In this document: in pieces, positions 21,795 through 34,700 of the stretch
Position numbering within the stretch: position 1 is the first letter of the stretch
Layout: every line of letters begins with the position of its first letter
The notes under the pieces: generated by a model
Seen by the model: only the letters and a program-made list of their open reading frames with translations
Databases searched by the model: none
Told to the model about the DNA's origin: nothing
Position numbers and translations under genes: made by a program
DNA from: Hemerocallis citrina
Taxonomy: Eukaryota > Streptophyta > Magnoliopsida > Asparagales > Asphodelaceae
Direction: 5' to 3'
Length of the DNA: 64,000 nucleotides
NCBI GenBank assembly: GCA_017893485.1
Contig: CM030367.1
Span: forward strand, 84,016,853-84,080,852

Positions 21795-21857
21795 CTTTGT
21801 GGGAAAGAAAACAACCTAGTTACGATAGAATCATACAAACTTTTATATATCTCTAAT

Positions 21858-21945
21858 ATTATAATGGGAGAAGGTCTTAGTGTCATTTGTAAATATTTTA
21901 TAATGGGAGAAGGTCTTAGTGTCATTGGAAATATTTTGTCATTCT
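21858..21945 (+). repeat. Tandem duplication at the Helitron 5' end
   Basis: The block TATAATGGGAGAAGGTCTTA plus the following ~22 bp occurs twice in a row (about 44-bp unit), directly behind the Helitron's first bases. Confidence 0.8.
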
Positions 21946-22079
21946 ACCAACCTGTGCAGTACACATACAATTAAAATACTCAATATAAACTCATCTAATC
22001 CGTATACCACACATTCATTCAAAAAAAACCCAAAATCTCAAACCCCACATCTATTCCTTTCCCTCTCTCACAAAATCAA

Positions 22080-22310
22080 TACTCGCTTTGCCCCAAGTCG
22101 TCGCTGCATCAGTCGTCGAAATCAACCCCACCACCGCCGTAGCCGCTCCGCCGCCGTAGCCGCTTCGTCCGCAGTATACGCTTCACCCGCCGTATCCGCT
22201 TCGACCGTCGCCGTCGCCAATACGCCATACCCGCCGTAGCCGCTTCGCCCACCGTATCCGCTTCGCCCGCCGCAGTCGCCAATACGCCACTACTTCGTTA
22301 TTAGGGTAAG
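22080..22310 (+). other. GC-rich first-exon-like block with short tandem units
   Basis: Repeats of CCGCCGTAGCCGCTTCG and variants (CCGTATCCGCTTCG) form a CG-rich block ending near GTAAGT (22302-22307), which reads as a splice donor. It resembles the 5' UTR or first exon of a plant gene, probably captured. No family can be named. Confidence 0.45.
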
Positions 22311-22623
22311 TGGCCAAGAACTCCAAATCATGGTGTTCCTGAATCAGTTGTAAGATCGTGGGAGATTGGATTTTTAATTCATCAATTAGCTATTTTATTG
22401 CTCCTTTAGATATAGATATATATTAATTCATTATCTACTTGCTTAGGCAAGCTACAATTTTAGGATTATTAATTTTCGTGATTTAATTGATGTTAAATGA
22501 TCTTGGTTTACAAATAGCTTGAAACACTTTGTAGGTTTTATAATTTCATTAGAAAAATGTCATATAAAGATTTAATATGAGGAGTTTTCAATGGTAATAC
22601 AATTTCATTTCCCATCTCTGCAG

Positions 22624-22715
22624 ACATTCTTCCGCATCATGTTAAAGGCGCAAGGGTAGACAAGACTGTCTGGATTTTACTGAATTTCGATGCTTATGTA
22701 AAGTACCATCTAAAG
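22624..22715 (+). pseudogene. Captured ARPC2-like exon
   Basis: A 92-bp exon between CAG and GT encodes DILPHHVKGARVDKTVWILL followed by NFDAYVKYHLK. The pattern HV-x-G-x3-DKTVW-x-L-x2-F-x-AYV-x-YH-x-K matches the C-terminal region of plant ARPC2, the large subunit of the actin-nucleating ARP2/3 complex. The following CSxGFxHxRMR segment is not found downstream, so one exon only was captured. The assignment is from memory of the family. Confidence 0.55.
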
Positions 22716-23236
22716 GTATGTTTCCAGAGTACCATACTATTGTTTTATCATGCATAACTGATAAATACAACACAACTAGACCTTGACAAAAATGTTATCA
22801 GTGACCAAAGGTTCACAACGCATGGACAGTACGCATTTTATTTAATTTATCTATTTTTGAGTTGTCCACTTTGAGTTGTCCACTTTGAGTTATTTTCGGA
22901 TTTTGCTCTTCTCAACATTGTTTCCATTATAATTAACTTTAGTAATTATTTTCCTGCCTTACCGTAGATAGATGAGTGTGCATTGACAACCACATGTATG
23001 AACATTCCCTTCTGGTACCTAAACGCTGCTGTGATAAGATATATTTATTACCAACAAAGCGGCAACTATGGTCAACCGGCTGACAATTCAGTCAAGCATG
23101 ACTGGTTTTAGGTTTAAGTAAATATCGTGAAGTAATTTTCATGCTTATTATTACAGAGCTGGGGAAGTCTTTTCTTAATCTAATGCTAATAGTGTGAATA
23201 GAATAAGTTATATGCATTTCTTCACCATTAGTGCAG

Positions 23237-23950
<714 letters not shown>

Positions 23951-24148
23951 GTTAGTTTTATGAAGCAAATATTAGTGCATTATTTTGGGGGGTTTTTTTT
24001 GTGTGTGTGGTGTGGTGGTGGTTTTTTTTGTGGTCGTTAACGGCCTCGCGCTAATATTTTAATCATCATTGTAAATAGTTTTGCACTTTCATGTTCATCC
24101 CTTACCATACCTTTATTTCAAGTATAACTCATCTTCGTTTACTCTCAG

Positions 24149-24436
24149 CCGCTTCAACCAATTAGAGCCGAGGTTGATGTCAAGCTCGGTGGAACCCAGT
24201 GCAATGTCATGGTCAATAGACTAACGCCTTGGCTTCGACTTCACTCCTCAAAAAAGAAAGCAATGGTACTTCGTGGTGAGAGTTCTCATAAAGAAAGATC
24301 TCAGAACCAGACGAGCAAATTGAAAACTATAATGTGGACATGTACTCTTTCTGCTCAAGTGATGACAGCACAATGGGGTTATATTGACTACAGTTTCGAC
24401 AACGTGGCTTCCATTCTCTCATCTTCTAGTGTTTGA
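24149..24436 (+). pseudogene. Captured chorein/UHRF1BP1-like exon
   Basis: From the AG at 24147-24148 an open frame encodes PLQPIRAEVDVKLGGTQCNV, then VNRLTPWLRLHSSKKKAM, TIMWTCTLSAQVMTAQWG, ending at a TGA (24434-24436). From memory it resembles an internal part of the plant UHRF1-binding-protein-1-like proteins with an N-terminal chorein domain. Family members continue after MWTCT with a conserved C-terminal part; here the frame turns into a short unrelated tail and stops. Confidence 0.5.
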
Positions 24437-24943
24437 ACTTTTGACTGTTGAAGACCAGAGATCTCAGGTATTATCTGATGCTATTAAATGTTTAAATTGA
24501 TGTTTATTCAAATATTCTTAGTTTAGTGTTGCGTTCCTTTCTGATTGGTACTGTAGCTTGACCTTCTTTCCAGTGGGAGCTCATTGAAGGAGGTATCTCA
24601 CATTGCGAATGGCTCACATCAGGGGAACGCCTCACCGTCACTTCGCCTCGCGGTTGCCCCGCCGCATCGTCGCTTCGCCGCCATCAATCAAGGTAAGATT
24701 TTACCTGCAATTGATTTTACCTTGAGATTGAAACGAATATCTAAATATCTTTATCTTTCTCACCAGATTTTAAGGACAGGGTTAGATTCGGCAAAATCTT
24801 ACTGGGTCCGTTTTGCCCCAAATTCAATTGTTCTAATCGATCGTAAGTCCTTAATATATTTTTGCATCGAATGTTATTTTTTTCTTTTTCATGTAATTTA
24901 TTAATTTTCATTGATGTCCAGGACAAATAATTCTTGAAGAAAG

Positions 24944-25381
24944 ATGAGGTCTGCACAAGATCCGTTCTATATAGTCAAAGAGGAAATTCAACAATTTGTA
25001 AGTCATGTTTAGTTTCTGCCACTGATTAAGTGGTTAATTGCGGAAAGTTTTTTATGAATCTTTCAGAATTGTATATTGACGCAAATTACATGGGTTATCT
25101 ACTATTCTAAAATCGTTTAGGAACTATGTTTTCTTTTAAGTAATTACTCTACTAACTTATCGATTTTGGTGAGCTTCAAAAGTTTCTGAAGAATGTGTAA
25201 ATGTTGTTATTTGTATTGGAATTTCCTTGCGTAGCGCTTTTCGAGATTGCAAGAGATGATTCAATGATTTCTTGCATATACATTAGGATAACTTTTTAAT
25301 GTTCATGTGAGATAGAGATTCAAGCGATACTTTGTTTTCCTTTTGCAGATTGATAAACTGCAATCCACTTTTTGCCAATGG
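24944..25381 (+). pseudogene. SYP61: Captured SYP61 (syntaxin) 5' fragment, two exons
   Basis: Exon 1 (24944-24997) begins with ATG and encodes MRSAQDPFYIVKEEIQQF, followed by a GTAAGT donor. After a ~350-bp intron ending TTTTGCAG, exon 2 (from 25349) encodes IDKLQSTFCQW and then stops matching. This is the start of SYP61, the Qc-SNARE syntaxin of the trans-Golgi network. The upstream GC-rich segment (24630-24700) and the intron-like stretch before the ATG could be its 5' UTR. The SNARE motif and membrane anchor are missing, so the fragment is non-functional. The unrelated stretch 25385-25460 (frame NVFIQPRSYLPDARAFMAG, then GT) is another exon-like piece. Confidence 0.75.
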
Positions 25382-26781
25382 CAATAGACCCCTTCGAACA
25401 CCACAGAACGTGTTCATCCAACCAAGGAGCTACTTGCCAGATGCGAGAGCATTCATGGCAGGTATGACTTTCTCGAGTCTCATTAAGTATTTAATTCCCA
25501 GCGATTTTTTTTAGTCTATTTAATTTTAAGCTTTCAAATTAAATCGTCACCATTATAAAAAGCAAGATAACTTACGGGTATGGAGAACAACTAACACAAT
25601 AAATTTGGAAAAAGACTACGACATGGGCACACACCATAAAATTAAGTACCTTAACATAAAATATCATATTTATCTCGGGGCATCCATTAACGAGGTCCGA
25701 GTTGCGATAGAGTGGAAATGGGTGAAGAAATGAGCCAACTCAAGAACATGGTTTAATGTAATGACTATACTTTATACTTTATTTAATTTAATGACTATAC
25801 TTTATATAGGCGTGCATCGTACGTGCATTATACTAGTATATATATAATAAAACAAAGATGCAGTCATTGAATACATCAATCCAATAGAAGTTGAGATAAA
25901 TATCATCTTATACTTCAAGCTACTGTAATCTTGTCTCCCACTCTCATTTAAGTCATGAAAAATCATCAGAATAGTACTGTTAATATTTTTAATATGAAAA
26001 ACAAAAGACTAATACTAACAATCATATCCATAATTGAAATGTAATTCAAGAAGTATTAAAGGGCTGCACAGCTTTCCTTAAGAAATGGTAAATGGAAGAT
26101 GCCAAAGGTTTACAGAAAGAAGAGGTGATAGAAAGATAGCACACGAGCATCGTCAGCACATAACGTATGTAGAGGAATCAGACCCCTCATTTGCATTTTG
26201 ACACAATACCTTCAAGTGAACAAAGAGGCAAACTAACTGATGTAGTGCATGAAGAATATTTATGGCTATTGTTCTTTGCTGATAATATCTTCATCCCATT
26301 TCCATAGTTCCTACCAATTCAGTTCTTATACTGATTCTGTAATACCCCTAAAGGGCAAAAAAAATAATTCATTGTAAGAACGTTGTGTTGTTTCTAACAA
26401 TGTAGCTCCATGATATCCTTAATTCACATTTTAACAGAATTTAATATTTAATTCAGGTTTAAAATTCTTTATTAATATAATTCAGCAAGGCATTCGTAAA
26501 ACATGATCGAGAGTTCAAGACCGGCAAACTTGTCGAACAAAACCACTAAACAGACAAGCTCCGGTATAAAAATAGAAAATTTTATTTAATTATTACAAAT
26601 GTCATAACCATCAAGCAAACAAGGTCCAGTCATCAGGTGTACTTAACACCTATTACAGACTAATTAAAAATTATAAACTACTAATCAGGGATGGATAAAA
26701 GTAAAACAATTTTTACTGATAAAATATACAAAAATTGAGAAAAATTGATCCTCTGTAGAGGAAATATGCTCGAACTGATAC

Positions 26782-26841
26782 CTTGACATCACTTTTAGAT
26801 AGTGCATCATGCAAAGAACGTTCTTCAAGCTTCTTGAAGTG
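26782..26841 (-). pseudogene. Exon-like piece, unknown gene, inside the CACTA element
   Basis: On the minus strand a 60-bp open exon (HFKKLEERSLHDALSKSD...) lies between a TTTCAG acceptor and a GT donor. In minus orientation it is upstream of the VPS13-like exon, and both are cut apart by the Helitron. Family not recognised. Confidence 0.4.
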
Positions 26842-27484
26842 CTGAAACATCAGAAATATATATTTATACATTTTTAAAGATCATGTAAAACACAAACTGC
26901 AATTGGCATCAATTAACTGAACTTCTTGGTTGCTTAATAAATATAACACTATATTGTAGCCTTCTTAGCGATATCAAAAGCAGAAAAGATCAGAATTAAA
27001 ATAACTACCTCTTAAATGAGCTTGAATGCCAAATCCACGCTTAGATTATGATCGATTTGTAACTATCACCGCAGCATATAGTTACCCCAATCGAAACCCT
27101 AATTATTCAGAAACCCTAATTATCCCAATCGAAACCCTAATTATTCAGAATAAAACATATACATATTCAAAATCGGCGAACCTCAATGCCGGCGCCAGCG
27201 GCGGAGGAGAAGGAGGAGGCGGCGGATGCGGGGGAGATCTCGTCGACGTCGACGTCGAGGAAGAAGAGGAGGATGCGGGGGAGATCTCGTCTTCTTCCTT
27301 TAAGCGAGGAAGATGGGGCGACGGCAGCGGGAAGAGGAGGATTTAGAGATTGATTTAGGGAGAGAGGGATTTAGAAGTTTAGGGAGAACGGGACGAAAAT
27401 GAAAAAAATGGGGGAGGGAAAATGAAATATATTTTTTTGGAGGGGGGGAGGAAAAATGAAAAAATTGGGGGAAAAATAAATTAT

Positions 27485-27637
27485 GGACTATACCCACAGT
27501 GTTTAAAAGCTCTAAAGCTATTGGATACCTATACCCACAGTTTACTACACGTCTGTAGGTATATGATGCCTATACCCACAGTTTTAGAGATCCGTCACTA
27601 TAGGTGTCCGTTGGTATATGGCAAATTCCTTGTAGTG
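27485..27637 (+). repeat. CACTA right-end subterminal repeats and terminal repeat
   Basis: Three copies of CTATACCCACAG (27487, 27531, 27572) with their partners CTGTAGGTATATG and CACTATAGG, then the terminus CAAATTCCTTGTAGTG ending at 27637. Confidence 0.85.
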
Positions 27638-27885
27638 GTAGGACTTGTAATTCATAAAAATTAGACTTTTGTGGTATGTAGGATTTGTAATTCATAAAAA
27701 GTAGACTTTTTGTTGTATGTAGGACTTGTAATTCATAAAAAGTAGACTTTTGTTGTATGTAGGACTTGTAATTCATAAAAAGAGTAGTTTTTGTAATATG
27801 TAGAAACTTGTAATTCATAAAAGAGTAGTTTTTGTAATATATAGAACTTCTAATTTCTAAAAAAAATAGTCTTTTGTAATATGTA
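27638..27885 (+). repeat. ~40-bp minisatellite in LTR C
   Basis: About six tandem copies of a ~40-bp unit starting GTAGGACTTGTAATTCATAA. The CACTA element inserted at the left edge of this array, leaving the unit's AAAAAGTAGAATTTG part on the other side (12882-12897). Confidence 0.85.
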
Positions 27886-28059
27886 GAATTTCTAGTTCAT
27901 GAATGATAAAGTCTTTAGTAGTTGTTATAGGTTTAGTTTCATACTTGTTAAAAATCAAATTTTGGTAATTCTAGTTCTTAAAAGATCAAGTTTGTAGTAA
28001 CATGCTCAATTTGTTTCTAGGTTGCTAGAAGACTTCCATGATTATTCTAGTTAAATTTT

Positions 28060-29290
28060 AATTAAGAACCAATGAAATTTAGTTGTATGTGTTCTAGTTA
28101 AAATTAATAAGGAACCCATACTGCATGTTGTTCTAGTTAAAATTTTAGAAAGAACCCATAAATTTTATATTGCATGTTGTTCTAGTTAATGTTTAAGAAA
28201 AAATCCATGAATTTCATGTTGTATGTTGTTCTAGTTAAAGATTGAGAAATAACCCATGGATTCCATGTTGCATGTTGTTCAAGTTAAGGTTAGAAAGAAC
28301 CCATGAATTTTATGTTGCATGTTGTTCTAGTTAAGGTTAGAAAGAACCCATGAATTTTATATTGCATGTTGTTCTAGTTAAGGTTGAGAAAGAACCCATG
28401 AACTCTATGTAGTATGTTGTTCTAGTTTAAATTTTATAAAAAAAACTCATGAATTCTAGTTTGCATGTTGTTCTAGTTAAAGATTGAGAAAGAACCCATG
28501 AATTCTAGTTTGCATATTGTTCTAGTTCAAATTTGAGAAAGAACCCATGAATTCTAGTTTGCATGTTGTTCTAGTTTGAATTTGAGAAAGAACCCATGAA
28601 TCTAGTTGTATATTGTTCTAGTTTAAATTTGATAAAGAACCCATGAATCTAGTTGCATGTTGCTCTAGTTTAAATTTAAGAAAGAACCCATGAATCTAGT
28701 TTCATGTTGTTCTAGTTTAAATTTGAGAAAGAACCCATGAATCTAGCTGCATGTTGTCCTAGTTTAAATTTGAGAAAGAACCCATGAATCTAGCTGTATG
28801 TTGTCCTAGTTTAAATTTGAGAAAGAACCCATGAATCTACTTGTATGTTGTTCTAGTTTAAATTTAAGAAAAAACCCATGAATCTAGTTGTATATTGTTA
28901 TAGCTTAAATTTTTTGTATGTTGTTCTAGTTTAAATTTGAGAAGAACCCATGAATCTAGTTGTATGTTGTTCTAGTTAAATTTGAAAAAGAACCCATGAA
29001 TCTAGTTGTATGTTGTTCTAGTTTAAATTTGAGAAAGAACCCATTAATCTAGTTGTATGTTGTTCTAGCTTAAATTTGAGAAAGAACACATGAATCTAGT
29101 TGTATGTTGTTCTAGCTTAAATTTGACAAAGAACCCATGAATCTAGTTGTATGTTGTTCTAGCTTAAATTTGACAAAGAACCCATGAATCTAGTTGTATG
29201 TTGTTCTAGCTCAAATTTGAGAAAGAACCCATGAATTTTAGTTGTATGTTGTTCTATTTAAATTTAAGGAACAACCCATGAAATTGTGTT
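28060..29290 (+). repeat. ~47-bp minisatellite in LTR C
   Basis: Roughly 26 tandem copies of a ~47-bp unit. The core is GAACCCATGAATCTAGTTG followed by TATGTTGTTCTAGTTTAAAT and TTGAGAAA. Early copies are more diverged and the middle copies are near-identical, so the array expanded from the centre. No long frame uses it. Confidence 0.9.
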
Positions 29291-30929
29291 GCATGATTAT
29301 TCTGGTTAAAATTGACCATATCATGTGAATGTTCTTCATCTTCAATATATGGATGATAATAAGTTGTTAGTAAGCTTAATACGAGATACTAGTTCATATA
29401 AGCGAGTTATGCCGTGAAATGTTAGTGGCAACATCATGCACTCAATTATGGGTAATAATGGTTGGTAAAGTCATTATTGTTCTTAGCTTGATAGAAGCTT
29501 GTATAGGGTATAGTAGTTACCCTAGGGACCATCGATCATCAAGACTCATATTTTACCACCTTGGAAACTGTGGATAAGTCACACCTCGTGCGCCGGCATA
29601 TCTTAACCGGTGTACGTTGATCGCGGGCCGAGAATGTAAACGAGATCTGAGTTAGGGGTAGCGGTGAGTGAGGGAGATCCCATCACTGGTGTCTTGGAAC
29701 GATAGGCCATAAGTTGGACCCATGAAAATCTTAAGAAAGTCTAGGTTGAGACCACGTTAGATTGTTTAGGATTAGTTACATCATTAGGGTAGTGACTTTT
29801 AACGATTGTTCCTTAATGATTTTATCTATATCTTGACAAAAGGAAAGAGTTGGTATTATGGGTGATACCTTATGATCCGACTCGTCCTATAGGCCGACAC
29901 TAGGTGGTGTTATTGGGTTATACTTTCTGTCAAAGGAATACGTGTAGTGCCTTCTCACGAGTTGGGAGCACGAGTTACGTATCTCGCTCTATTAATTCCT
30001 GAAATACCATGATAAGAACGGGTGGTTCTCCTGTCGGAACTAGGGGGTTGACCCTAGAATTTCATCACATTCTATGTCGGGGAAGGGAACGGGCCATAGA
30101 CTACTGTTCTATGAGTTATAGGTGCCACAGGGTAGGCTTCGTGCTGTCCTGTGCTGCGGATACCCTGCGTTCGTCTGGCTTTTGAGTGAGGTCTGGTATG
30201 CCGGGTAGTAGTGGAAAATATAGACACCATGAGCATATTGCAATGGTGGAACTTGACCACGTCTACAACCTCATCAGTCACGTTGTATCTGTCAGGAACA
30301 GGTTGTGTACAAAAGTAGAATTCATAACGCGGGTTCAAATTCCTAAATATGGAGAACGTGTTGATATGGACGTATGTTATCACGCCCCGCTTCCCAAAAA
30401 GAGAATACGGAATACGGATACGTGACTAAGCCCAGCGAATGATTTTCATCATCCATAAGCTGTCAGGAATCTTTACAACATTTCACAAGAATAATCAGAG
30501 TCGGAAGCAAGAAAAATCAACCAAGCATGCATATATGAGTCAAAACCAATATGAATACTTGAAACCAAAATATTATAATCTCAAATAATCCATATCTGAA
30601 TAAGTCAATATCCTGGGTCACATTGCCCAAATACAAATAAATCTAAGTACAAGATACAATTGTTCAAATAGAAACAAGAAATAATAATAATAGCAAAAAA
30701 ACATGATAGTAAAACTCCAGCATCTAGTATCTCATCTCGCCTATTTCATCTGGTAGCTGATCTTCAAAATCTGCAGTTTAATAAATTGCAAGAAGAGGAA
30801 AAAGAAAACAAACTCCCGTCAATGCAAGTTACTGGCCGCTTGTAGTGCAGGATACAAGTACATGGGGAAGATAAACAAATAACATGGAATATGCATGATA
30901 AAAAAATATAACAACTAGCATGGCAAGAT

Positions 30930-31900
30930 GAACAAGTATAAGTGGCAAGATGAACAAGTGTCAAGTAAACAAGTATCATGTAAACAAGCAACAAGTATCA
31001 AGTGTCGAGTATCAAGTACAAGTAGCAAGTATCAAGTAAACAAGTATCAAGTATCATGTACAAGTAACAAGTATTAAATGTCAAGTGAACAAGTATCAAG
31101 TACAGGTAACAGGTAACAGATGTCAAGTATCATGTACAGGTATCATTTAACAGGTATCATGTATGTCATGTCTTGTATTATTACTACTAGTATTTTTCAC
31201 GTGCTATGCACGTTTTAGCATGTGCGATTTACATGTAAAAAATAGTTTTGGAGTTGGACGTGCGTTGCACGTAATTGGTAAAAATATTTTGAAGAAAAAG
31301 CTACAATTTTTACACATGTTTATAAGTAGAATTTGAGTTGTATGTACAACATATGTGTATGTTCAGTGTTAAAAAAATATTTTAAATTTGTTTTGAACGT
31401 GCGTTGCACGTTTTAAATAGGCGGATTTTTTTTCCAATTAGTTTGTTTTTGTTGTAATTAATGGGAGAGTTGGCGTTGCACGTACAACACACGGGTTTGT
31501 ATATTGACAACATTATAACTCCAACTCTCCCATTATAATATTAGAGATCTAGGTAGCACTTCATGCGCCCCGGTTTTTATCACATGGTTGCTATAGACAA
31601 TCAAGTTTCGTTTAGGCATAGTGGTGGGTTTCTATAGGGCCGTGTACTTAGGCGTCAAGTCAAATAACAAGTATGAAGCACGAGTCACGTAATCGTGAAC
31701 ACGTGGTAGCAAGTAGTATCAATCATGAATCATGTAGTCATGAGACATGGCAACAAGTAATATCAAGCATGAATCATGTAATCATGAAACATGGCAACAA
31801 GTAGTATCAAGCATGAATCATGTAGTCATGAAACATGACAACAAGTAGTATCAAGCATGAATCACGTAATCATGAAACTTGGCAAAAAGTAATGGAAAAC
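30930..31900 (-). repeat. Degenerate short tandem repeats of LTR B4
   Basis: Two tracts. 30930-31170 is built of CAAGTATCAAGTAAACAAGT-like units. 31690-31890 is built of about four ~44-bp units with CAAGTAGTATCAAGCATG and AATCATGTAATCATGAAAC. At the same place the sister LTRs have differently composed tracts (8040-8340, 41080-41260, 42050-42130). Confidence 0.7.
31187..31547 (-). mobile_element. 361-bp non-autonomous Helitron
   Basis: On the minus strand it starts TCTCTAATATTATAATGGG at 31547 and ends AATACTAG at 31187. A perfect hairpin ACGTGC-ATA-GCACGT lies ten bases before the end, and the flanks are A and T, with no target duplication. The 5' end is identical to that of the 4-kb Helitron at 21850. 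Internally it repeats CGTGCGTTGCACGT-like palindromes, as in many plant Helitrons. Confidence 0.8.
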
Positions 31901-33379
31901 ACGGATCCTCTTCTGAGTACACATACCTATATTGTCCACTACTAAGGTCTTACCATTAATATCGGCTTGATTATTTTGTTATTAATATTAAACAGGCATG
32001 AATGTGTCATAAACAGGTCAAGAATAACATGGCATAAACAAGTAACAAGTTCAGGTTACAAGATAAACATGTACGAGTGAAAGATAACACACAAAAGGAT
32101 AAATCAATGAGATTTCTAGTTCAGGACAGCAAAACCATACTGCAGTAAAACTGAGATTCTCGTTGTTACAAACATACAAACCTGAATCTGTCGGAAGGTC
32201 TAGAAAATAGACTCCTTGAAAAATCCAGCAAACATATATAAGTCATATAGTATTTCACAAAATCATAACTCAAAACTGAATTGAAACCAGAAAATATGTT
32301 CAGCAAGAAATCAGAAGATCGTATTCAAAGTCAGGTAAACCGCATGAAAGATCATTAATTAAATCCACAAAAAGTCTGGGGTATTCCTCTATATGTGTAG
32401 CATCAGAATATAAAGTATCATAATTTTCAAATATAAATAGTTTAGTCAACGAAAATCAGAAAACATCGAGATCCAGTAGTTTTGTAAATCTGGAATTGTA
32501 AATACTGCAGTACAAAAACAACAATATCTCACAAACCATAAATCTAAATTCAAATCTGCCAAATGGGTAATAACGTAGATACATTAGGATAACTTTCATA
32601 TTCACAAATATTTTAGAAACAGTAAGTAGAATTAGGTCGAAAATCAGGTTCTTTACTGAACAGTAGTAAAATTCTGCATATAAAATCTTTATTCGCAAGC
32701 ATGAAAACGTTTGTAAACTCCTCAAACAAATACACCAAAATTCTGGGTAAATCCCAATCAAGTCTAGAAGTACTGAGAAAAATTTCGGATCAAAATAATA
32801 ATTTTAACACCAGAATAAAAATATCTTACTCTTCAGAATTTATAGAAAACAAAATCTGTAAACCACTCTACACCTCTGTAGTAAAATAGACATAACTCAC
32901 AAACCGCAAATCGAAACTGAGATCCATCAAAAGGGTTAGAAAATAGACAAAACTCTCTACAGTTCATGTTCACAAAATATTTTCAAATACTGACCTTAAT
33001 AGGGTCTAACATACTGATCAAAACGAGAAAAGCTGCAAAACTGAAAATATCTTCATGCACAAAACCAACTAGTTATCCGAAACTCACCCAAAACATAACC
33101 AAACACGAAATAGGGTATACTAGATGTCCAAGCAACATGATATAGGGAATTTTACAAGTCCACAACAAGTCTACCATGAATAACACATCAAGCACACCAT
33201 ATCATATGAACAACACGCATATATGTAACAAGATATGGTCAATCCTAGGTTATATCATGTCATGTATGTCATGAGGCAACTATGGTCAAATCATCACTAT
33301 AGAGACAATATCAACAAGAGAATTCACACACAAATTGTCTCTAGAACCCAACTACACTACATGCGGTGCGGTATTTAGT

Positions 33380-33410
33380 ACTTGTATTATACAAAGAAAA
33401 GAATACAACT
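33380..33410 (-). other. Leader hairpin of LTR B4
   Basis: ACTTGTATT pairs with AATACAACT across a short loop, with one mismatch. It is the counterpart of the hairpins in B1, B2 and E, directly after the GC-rich leader. Confidence 0.6.
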
Positions 33411-34539
33411 TACTTGCCTTAACCGATGACGAAAATGACTCCAAGTAAGAATAACGGGAACGGATTCCCGGGCAACAAACTCGAACAAACACATGAACTT
33501 CAAAAGCAAGAAAAGCCCACGAACACACAACCAACGGCAATGATCACAAACCCACAAACACAACTATGCACTAACACTCCAAGAATGAACGAACGAGACC
33601 CAACGATCCAAAACTCGAGCCCACACACATGACGAACTCAACACACCCACCGAGAGAGAGAGACCAGGAGAGAGAACAACGACGAGAAGCGCACATCAAA
33701 GTGTTGACTGTTGCAGCGAGGGGCAACACAGCACGGAGAATGGACGTGGTCATTGCAACATTGGAGGGTTGCGGCTGCCGTCGAGGGCACTGCAGTCGCT
33801 GTGACTACGGGCGAGGGGCAGTGGGGTAAAGGACTGAAGACTAGCGGCCGGGAGAGGATGGCTCAGGGCGAGGAGATGCTGCTGTCGAGGCAGGATATGA
33901 CCGGGAGAGGATGGCTCAGGGCGAGGAGATGCTGCTGTCGAGGCGAAAGATGACCTGGGAGAGGGACAGTCGCGAGGCAGGGAGGTGAGCAAGAGAGACG
34001 AGGGGAGGAGGAGGGGGAGAGCAAGGCAGTGCAAGGGAAGGTGGAGCACAAGGGGAGGAGAGGGCGGCTATGGCGGTGGCTGCGGTCTGGCATGCAGCGC
34101 AGCACAGTAGCCAGGCAAGGGGATTAAAAGAAAGTCGGGAGAGGGGATGAGGGTGAACGGTGCATGGGTTTAGAAGATGGAGAGAGGAAGACGAAGCGGC
34201 GCTAGGTTGTAAACAAGGGGAAAGGGAAATATAGGCAGATGGGTTTTAGGTTGGGTATAATAACAGGTATGGAAAAGATATAATGGATCCAAAAGAATTC
34301 AAATGGGTTATTGGGTAGTTGGGTGTAAAACAGGGTATGGGTTAGAATGGATAAATGGGTTTAGGGGATTAAGTGGGTATAGGGTAATGGAAAAAAATCC
34401 AATAGGGAAAAAAAGAGTTTATAAATTCAATAGAAAATTAAAATAACCAATAAAAATATTGTTCATAATAAAAATTTAATTTGCATTACAATATAGCACA
34501 AATACAATTAACAAAAGAAATGGATTTTTAAATAATAAT

Positions 34540-34700
34540 CAAAGTTATAATAATAACAATAATAACAATAATAATAATAAGAAGAAGAAAATAAGAATAA
34601 CAGTAATAATAATAATACTGATAAAAATAATAATAATAAGAAAAAAAATGATAAAAATTATAATAGTACTAATAATAACAGTAGTAGTAATAATAATAGA
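34540..34700 (+). repeat. AAT/ATA-rich low-complexity tract
   Basis: Imperfect AATAAT and AACAAT repeats with AAGAAG and AGTAGT variants, in the first part of LTR B4 (minus orientation). Confidence 0.8.

Noticed and set aside
27026..27346. 106-codon plus-strand frame with a Gly/Glu-rich end
   Set aside because: Composition-driven; the minus strand reads better as a GC-rich first exon, and the frame starts in AT-rich CACTA sequence with no family match.
28060..29290. CRISPR-like appearance of regularly spaced repeats
   Set aside because: Units are head-to-tail with no unique spacers, in a plant retrotransposon LTR; an ordinary minisatellite.
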